64,000 nt of DNA from DAIDKA01 sp036267975 (lineage in GTDB: Bacteria; Pseudomonadota; Gammaproteobacteria; Steroidobacterales; Steroidobacteraceae): NCBI GenBank assembly GCA_036267975.1, contig DATAVA010000064.1, forward strand, positions 30,169 through 94,168. The letters are read 5' to 3'. This document shows positions 57,106 to 64,000 of this stretch, piece by piece (positions within the stretch are counted from its first letter, which is position 1; every line of letters starts with the position of its first letter). A program made the translations under genes and the position numbers. Below the pieces are notes generated by a model. It did no database searches, was not told the origin of the DNA, and saw only the letters and a list, made by a program, of their open reading frames with translations.

Positions 57106-59436
57106 ATGTCAATTGCACAGTCGACCCCACGCCCGGACGCCACCCCGCATGGCATCGGCGACGAAGCGGTATCGCGGCGCGCCTTCCTTTCCGTCAGCGC
57201 CGTCGCCGGTGGCGGCATGCTGCTGTCCTTGACCATTCCGCAGCTTGCCGATGCCTCGATACCGATGGGTATCACCGACGAGCCGACGTCCAGCAACACG
57301 GCCGTCATCAATGCGTACGTGAACATCTTTGCCGATAACCGCGTCGTCATTACCTCCAAGTGTCCGGAGATCGGCCAGGGCATCAAGACCTCGTTGCCCA
57401 TGATCATCGCCGAGGAACTGGACGCCGATTGGAACAACGTGCACATCGTGCAGGCGCCGCTCGACGCGAAGCTGTACGGCGCGCAGTTTGCGGGCGGCAG
57501 CTTTTCCACACCGATGAACTGGGAGCCGCTGCGGCGCGCCGGTGCGGCGGCCCGCGCCATGCTGGTGGCGGCTGCGGCCAAGACCTGGGGCGTGCCCGAA
57601 TCGGAGTGCACCACCTCTTTCAGCAACGTTCACAACGCCGCGGGCAAGTCCCTCAGCTACGGACAGCTGGCGGCGAAGGCCGCGAAGCTCACCCCGCCGG
57701 ATCTGAAGACGGTCGCGCTCAAGGACCCGAAGAACTACACCATCATCGGCCGCTCCATCAGCGGCATCGACAACCCGAAGGTGGTGACCGGCCAACCGCT
57801 GTTCGGCATCGATGTGACCGTGCCGGACATGCGGTATGCGGTGTTCCAGAAGTGCCCCGTATTCGGTGGCACGGTCGTCAGTGCCAATGTGGATGAGATC
57901 AAGGCACTGCCCGGTATCCTCAATGTGTTCATCGTGCAACCGGAAGGTCCGACGGGGCTGCCGGATGGCATGGCCATGGGCCTGCAGAGCGGTGTGGCCA
58001 TCATCGCCAGCAGCTGGTGGCAGGCCAACAAGGCACTCGATTCGCTCAAGGTGGTCTGGAACGAAGGTCCGGTGGCAAGCCAGAGTTCCGCCGGATTTGC
58101 GGCGAAGGCGCAGGAACTGTCGACCCAGACACCGCACCGCGTCATCCACAAGGACGGCGACCCGCAGGCGGCGCTGGCCAGTGCCGCGAAGACGCTCGAT
58201 GCGGCCTATTCCTATCCGTTCGTGTACCACTGTGCCCTGGAGCCGCATAACTCCACGGCCAGCTTCAAGGACGGCAAGCTGGAGATCTGGTCGCCGACCC
58301 AGAATCCGGCCGCCGGCAAGACGCTGATCGCCAAGACGCTGGGCATTCCTGACGAGGCGGTGACCGTGCACATGACTCGCTGCGGCGGAGGCTTCGGCCG
58401 GCGCCTCGGCAGCGATTTCATGGTGGAAGCGGCCATGATTTCCAAGCTGCAGGGTGAGCCCGTCAAGCTGCTGTGGAACCGCACCCAGGACATTCAGCAC
58501 GACTTCTATCGTCCCGGCGGTTTCCACTACTTCAAGGCCGGCATCGATGCACAGGGCGATCTCATTGCCTTCACCGATCACTACGTCGGCTACGAAAACA
58601 ACGGCAGGCCCTCGAACAGCGCCGACCTGTCGGCCACCGAGTTCCCGGCCAAGTACGTCAAGAACCTGGAGCTTGCCACCTCCACGATGCAGCTGGGCGT
58701 GCCGACCGGACCGATGCGCGCACCAGGCAGCAATGCGCACGCCTTCGTGTTCCAGTCCTTCATCGATGAAATCGCGCATGTCGCAGGCAAGGATCCGCTG
58801 CAGTACCGGATCGATCTGTTTGCGCAGGAGCGCGCCGCGCCCCCGCCACCGCGTCCGGCGGGCAAGGGACCCCCGGGAGGCGGTCGCGGTGGCTTCCCGA
58901 TGGGAGCGCCGTTCAGTGCGCAGCGCGCACAGGGCGTACTGGAAATGGTGCGCGAGAAGTCGGGCTGGGGAAAGCGCCAGCTGCCCAAGGGCACCGGCAT
59001 GGGCGTCGCGTTTTACTACAGCCACATCGGCTATTTTGCCGAGGTCGTGCAGGCCACCGTGCGGCCGGTGGACGGCAGCGTCAAGGTCGACAAGGTCTGG
59101 GTCGCAGGCGATGTGGGCAGCACCATCATCAATCCCTTCGGCGCGGTCAATCAATGCCAGGGCGCGGCGCTCGATGGTCTCGGCCAGGCACTGGGGCTGC
59201 AGATCGTCATCGACCGCGGCCGCGTTGCCACCACCTTCCCTGACTACCAGCTGTTCCGCATGTACCAGGCGGCGCCCGTTCAGGTCGATTTCAAGCTGAC
59301 GCCCAATTCACCGACCGGGCTGGGCGAACCGGCCCTGCCGCCGGTGATTCCGGCGCTGTGCAATGCGATCTTCGCGGCCACCGGAACCCGGATCCGTCAT
59401 CTGCCGATTGATCCGAGGCTGCTGAAGTCGACTTGA
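57106..59436 (+). CDS. Molybdopterin-binding subunit of molybdenum hydroxylase (IorB-like), Tat-exported
   Basis: 776 residues. Tat signal SRRAFLSVSAVAGGGML (Arg24-Arg25). Xanthine-oxidase-family large subunit: ISGIDNPKVVTGQPLFGIDV, CGGGFGRRLGSDFMVEAAM, RAPGSNAHAFVFQSFIDEIA, and a Pro/Gly-rich insert (about 580-600) before VAGDVGSTIINPFGAVNQCQ and GEPALPPVIPALCNAIFAAT, where the terminal segment carries the catalytic Glu region. Single fused large subunit of the IorB type. It hydroxylates N-heterocycles or oxidises aldehydes. No XdhC-type maturation gene lies in the window. Confidence 0.94.
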   Translation: MSIAQSTPRPDATPHGIGDEAVSRRAFLSVSAVAGGGMLLSLTIPQLADASIPMGITDEPTSSNTAVINAYVNIFADNRVVITSKCPEIGQGIKTSLPMIIAEELDADWNNVHIVQAPLDAKLYGAQFAGGSFSTPMNWEPLRRAGAAARAMLVAAAAKTWGVPESECTTSFSNVHNAAGKSLSYGQLAAKAAKLTPPDLKTVALKDPKNYTIIGRSISGIDNPKVVTGQPLFGIDVTVPDMRYAVFQKCPVFGGTVVSANVDEIKALPGILNVFIVQPEGPTGLPDGMAMGLQSGVAIIASSWWQANKALDSLKVVWNEGPVASQSSAGFAAKAQELSTQTPHRVIHKDGDPQAALASAAKTLDAAYSYPFVYHCALEPHNSTASFKDGKLEIWSPTQNPAAGKTLIAKTLGIPDEAVTVHMTRCGGGFGRRLGSDFMVEAAMISKLQGEPVKLLWNRTQDIQHDFYRPGGFHYFKAGIDAQGDLIAFTDHYVGYENNGRPSNSADLSATEFPAKYVKNLELATSTMQLGVPTGPMRAPGSNAHAFVFQSFIDEIAHVAGKDPLQYRIDLFAQERAAPPPPRPAGKGPPGGGRGGFPMGAPFSAQRAQGVLEMVREKSGWGKRQLPKGTGMGVAFYYSHIGYFAEVVQATVRPVDGSVKVDKVWVAGDVGSTIINPFGAVNQCQGAALDGLGQALGLQIVIDRGRVATTFPDYQLFRMYQAAPVQVDFKLTPNSPTGLGEPALPPVIPALCNAIFAATGTRIRHLPIDPRLLKST

Positions 59437-59468
59437 AGGTTCGCGCCTCGCGAGGCGACCTGAAGTGG

Positions 59469-59500
59469 CCGCCCGGAATGGAATCCGGGCGGGCCTTTTT
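59469..59500 (+). terminator. Rho-independent terminator after the molybdenum hydroxylase genes
   Basis: CCGCCCGGA at 59469-59477 pairs over 9 bases with TCCGGGCGG at 59484-59492 (loop atggaa), followed by GCC and five T. It is 33 bases past the large-subunit stop. The last T is the first base of the stop codon of the convergent DUF6491 gene. Confidence 0.88.
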
Positions 59501-59907
59501 CAATGTGGAGCGTCGCGGTCGCGCTTGAACGCGCCGTAGTCGATATGACGGATGCTGTCGATATGGCAACGCTCATGGTCGGAGATCACGAAGTCGAATT
59601 GACTGGTGACCGTATGGTCGGTCGAGGTAAGCCCGACCACATTGGCAAACTGCAGATTGATGCATGGATCGCGTACCCGGATCAGGTAGCCATCGCTGAC
59701 CGTCGTGAAGATCACGACTTCCTTGTTGCCCAGGGTCCGGAACCCATCGTAGTGCCCGAGATAGGTGAAGCTCGGAATGGGCGGCCCGGCGAATTTAAGG
59801 AGTTTCGCCTCCATGGCCAAATCCTCCTTGCGCGGCGCGGGCGCCGTGCAGCCGGCGAGCAGCGCCACGGCGAGCATGAAGGTCATCAACTGGCTCAATC
59901 TCGGCAT
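59500..59907 (-). CDS. DUF6491 family lipoprotein
   Basis: 135 residues from ATG 59907, with GAAGGAG upstream (ATG 59931 is the longer alternative). Lipobox LLAGC, then the DUF6491 pattern: a YLIRVRDPCINLQFANVVGL strand and a paired ERCHIDSIRHIDYGAFK with conserved Cys. Small outer-envelope lipoproteins of unknown function. Convergent with the molybdenum hydroxylase genes; 20 bases from the upstream membrane-protein gene, so likely co-transcribed. Confidence 0.85.
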   Translation of the reverse strand: MPRLSQLMTFMLAVALLAGCTAPAPRKEDLAMEAKLLKFAGPPIPSFTYLGHYDGFRTLGNKEVVIFTTVSDGYLIRVRDPCINLQFANVVGLTSTDHTVTSQFDFVISDHERCHIDSIRHIDYGAFKRDRDAPH

Positions 59908-59927
59908 GAGTTGCTCCTTCGCATCGA

Positions 59928-60998
59928 TCATTGCGGGGCCGGGGCGTTCGCGAGCAGCTGACGGCTCAGGGCCTTGCGCCCTGAGAGCCTCACCAGCTCC
60001 GTCAGTCGCTGAGCATACGCCTGCCCCTGCGGGTAATAGCCGGGGTTGCTCTTCAGACGCACCTGCAGCGCCTCGAGCGCCATGCCGGTCTCGTCATTCG
60101 CGAGCAGCCGGCCCAGGTATTCGTTAGTGACCTGGTCACCGATGATCGGTTCATCCCAGGAACAGGTGGCCTCCTGCAGCGCGTGGTATTCGGTAAACGG
60201 GTGAGTAGCCGGGCAGTGTTGGCGCATCCAGGCCTGAAGATGGGTCCACGCTTCGCTGCGACGCTTCAGACGCAGCAGGGCATAGGCGCGGTCGAGGACG
60301 GCGCCCCGAGCATCGGCGTGGTGCTTGTCATCCCGTTCGGCGACGCGTTCGCCATGGGTACGGGTATCGAGTTGCAGTTCGACGCGACTTTCGAAGATCG
60401 CGCCGCCGATGAAGCTGAACATCGCGAGCAGGACGAACTGCGCGAGCGCCAGAATCAGCAGCAGCGAATCCAAGCCGAGGGCCAGGATGATGATGGCCAG
60501 CGCACCCCCGAGGGTCACCAGCACAGCGCCGACGTAGCTCAGGCCCAGTCCTTTCACGACGCGGCCGATCGCCACCGGTGATATCGCGTGCACCCAGCTG
60601 TCACTGATCGCCAGCAACGCCACCGTCGCCGGCAGCGCGATCAGCAATACGACACCGAGACCGATGCCTTCCATGGGGCCGATCGAGTGATAGACCCACC
60701 AGCTGGCGATGAAGCCGAGCGAGACCATTATTGCCTGAATCAGTGGCCTTTGTTCATCGACGGGATTGATCATCTCGACCGACATTACCGGCAGGTCCTT
60801 GTGACCCGCGACGACCGCATCCAGCAGGGCGTAGCAGTACTTGAAGAACCATGACAGCAGGATGAAGTCGGCCGGGATACCGATGAACCTGCCGAACTTG
60901 ATGAACAGCGTCCACAGGATCGTGAGCACGACCACCAGGATCAGCGGTGCGGAATGGAAGGGCATGAGAAAGTATCGCGTCATGTAGACTTCGGCCAT
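59928..60998 (-). CDS. Multi-pass membrane protein with C-terminal TPR-like domain, function unknown
   Basis: About 356 residues from ATG 60998; an ATG at 60983 is also plausible and neither has a good ribosome binding site. Residues about 10-205 contain five to six membrane helices (LILVVVLTILWTLFIKFGR, AIMVSLGFIASWWVYHSI, VVLLIALPATVALLAI, AIIILALGLDSLLLILALAQ, FVLLAMFSFIGGAIFESR). The C-terminal ~120 residues are helical (YALLRLKRRSEAWTHLQAWM, DETGMALEALQVRLKSNPGY). Family not assigned. Its start codon is only 2 bases from the recQ start, divergent. Confidence 0.75.
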   Translation of the reverse strand: MAEVYMTRYFLMPFHSAPLILVVVLTILWTLFIKFGRFIGIPADFILLSWFFKYCYALLDAVVAGHKDLPVMSVEMINPVDEQRPLIQAIMVSLGFIASWWVYHSIGPMEGIGLGVVLLIALPATVALLAISDSWVHAISPVAIGRVVKGLGLSYVGAVLVTLGGALAIIILALGLDSLLLILALAQFVLLAMFSFIGGAIFESRVELQLDTRTHGERVAERDDKHHADARGAVLDRAYALLRLKRRSEAWTHLQAWMRQHCPATHPFTEYHALQEATCSWDEPIIGDQVTNEYLGRLLANDETGMALEALQVRLKSNPGYYPQGQAYAQRLTELVRLSGRKALSRQLLANAPAPQ

Positions 60999-61000
60999 CC

Positions 61001-62830
<1,830 letters not shown>

Positions 62831-62860
<30 letters not shown>

Positions 62861-64000
62861 GGGCAGCTCGTTCTTGCGCTTGTGCCGCGGACCATCCAGC
62901 GGATCGCCCAGCAGGCGCCGCACGCTGACGAAGAACACGGGCACGAACAGTACGCCCAACACGGCCGCAGTGAGCATGCCGCCGGCGACGCCGGTACCGA
63001 TGGCGTGACGCGCATTGGCGCCCGCCCCACTGGACAGTACCAGCGGCATGACACCGAGGATGAATGCGAACGACGTCATGAGAATTGGCCGGAAGCGCAG
63101 CCGCGCGGCTTCCACCACGGCATCGTGCAGGCTCTTGCCGGCCGCATGTTCGGTGACCGCAAACTCCACGATCAGGATGGCGTTCTTGGCCGCCAGGCCG
63201 ATGATGGTGAGCAGGCCGACCTTGAAGAACACATCGTTCGACAAGCCGCGCAGCTGCGCCGTGGCGATCGCGCCGATGACGCCGAGCGGCACGACCAGCA
63301 GCACCGAGACCGGCACGGACCAGCTCTCGTACAGCGCCGCCAGGCACAGGTACACCACCAGGATGGACAGCGCGAACAGCGCCGGTGCCTGCGCTCCTGA
63401 GAGGCGCTCCTGCAGTGACTGGCCGGCCCAGTCCGAACCGATGCCCTCCGGCAACTGGTCAACCTGGCGTTGCATTTCGGCCATCGCCTCACCGGTACTG
63501 CGACCGGGTGCATTCGAGCCGTTGATTTCGACGGCGGCGTAACCATTGTAGCGGGTGAGGTTCGGGGAGGCGACGGTCCAATGCGGATGCACCACGCTCG
63601 ACAGCGGAATCATCGATGGCAGTCCCGCGCTGCCGCTGCTGGTGCCGGCGGGGAGGGTGCTGGGCAGATAGAAATGATCCAGCGCCTCCGGGCCCATGCG
63701 GAAGGGTGCGTCCGCCTCCAGCATGACGCGCAGCACGCGGCCCTGGTAGTAGAAGTCGTTGGCGTAAACGGGCGCCATCATCAGCTGCAGGGAGCCGTAG
63801 ACATCAGTCGGTGACAGACCCATGGTCTCGGCCTGTACGCGATCCACGTCCAGGTCCAGGCGCGGCGCATCTTCCAGGGTATTGGCGCGCACGTTGGTGA
63901 GGATCGGTGACTTGTTGGCGTTGGTCGTCAGGGTATTCAACGCCGCATTGAGCGCGTCACGCCCGAGGCCCGCGCGATCCTGCAGGTACAGGTCGAAGCC
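62831..64000 (-). CDS. RND efflux permease, 3' part only
   Basis: The frame is open to the window edge; a TTG at 63940 lies inside the family-conserved GFDLYLQDRAGLG...NAALNTL stretch, so the start is outside the window. Visible: porter-domain strands (ARLDLDVDRVQAETMGLSPT), docking/porter PN motif (NLTRYNGYAAVEINGSNAPG), and the C-terminal membrane bundle (SLQERLSGAQAPALFALSIL, KNAILIVEFAVTEHAAGKSL, RPILMTSFAFILGVMPLVLS, GTGVAGGMLTAAVLGVLFVP). AcrB/MexB-type (HAE1) hydrophobic drug efflux pump. It overlaps recQ by 30 bases tail to tail. Confidence 0.94.

Noticed and set aside
57109..59154. Long open frame (681 codons) on the minus strand antisense to the molybdopterin subunit
   Set aside because: Same third-base GC effect; composition is His/Arg-rich without domains and the opposite strand encodes a clear enzyme.

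Overview
The window is 64 kb of GC-rich, densely packed bacterial chromosome. I see no rRNA, tRNA, CRISPR array, insertion sequence or integrase. The gene families point to a gammaproteobacterium, possibly of the Steroidobacterales/Nevskiales type: UrcA, DUF6491, DUF6152, DUF1592/DUF1552, several PQQ dehydrogenases, a BBP2-type porin, an MNIO/bufferin operon and a RecQ-RND neighbourhood. The taxonomic placement is inference from gene content only.

Layout. (1) 1-3.7 kb: membrane and envelope proteins, including a Gly-rich secreted protein coupled to a lipoprotein. (2) 3.7-9.2 kb, minus strand: a tightly overlapping stressosome operon, rsbR-rsbS-rsbT, then an RsbT-like ATPase fused to a PP2C/SpoIIE phosphatase, a soluble histidine kinase and a REC-PAS-kinase-REC hybrid. 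(3) 9.4-13.4 kb: a Ku-centred operon (DUF1328, lipoprotein, Ku, TPR), then dgkA and a membrane protein/winged-helix regulator pair. (4) 13.4-19.5 kb: a LytS/LytTR two-component system, UrcA, and an MFS transporter-gamma-glutamyltransferase operon. (5) 19.5-46.6 kb: a long oxidative-catabolism region with a ThDP enzyme plus an SBP-fold protein, three PQQ quinohaemoproteins, a metallo-beta-lactamase-fold hydrolase, a DUF1592-DUF1552-ankyrin cluster, a DUF8021 tandem protein, DUF6152, a carotenoid-cleavage-type oxygenase and a 1001-residue protein with three SnoaL-like domains fused to an alpha/beta-hydrolase. An ECF sigma/membrane anti-sigma/RDD operon sits inside this region (31.4-34.1 kb). (6) 46.6-51.1 kb: ECF sigma, DUF3379 anti-sigma and M48 protease, divergent from a bufA2-bufB-bufC metallophore operon. 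(7) 51-59.5 kb: FMN hydroxy-acid dehydrogenase, TonB receptor with a small Cys/His protein, BBP2 porin, and a Tat-exported molybdenum hydroxylase pair. (8) 59.5-64 kb: DUF6491 lipoprotein, membrane protein, recQ, and the 3' part of an RND efflux pump.

The catabolic genes together look like a periplasm-centred oxidation system: TonB receptor and porin for entry, PQQ and molybdenum dehydrogenases for oxidation, cytochrome c domains for electron delivery, and soluble dioxygenase, hydrolase and ThDP enzymes for later cleavage. The substrate cannot be read from sequence. The carotenoid/lignostilbene-type oxygenase and SnoaL domains suggest an aromatic or polyketide/terpenoid-like compound. No PQQ or molybdenum-cofactor biosynthesis genes lie in the window.
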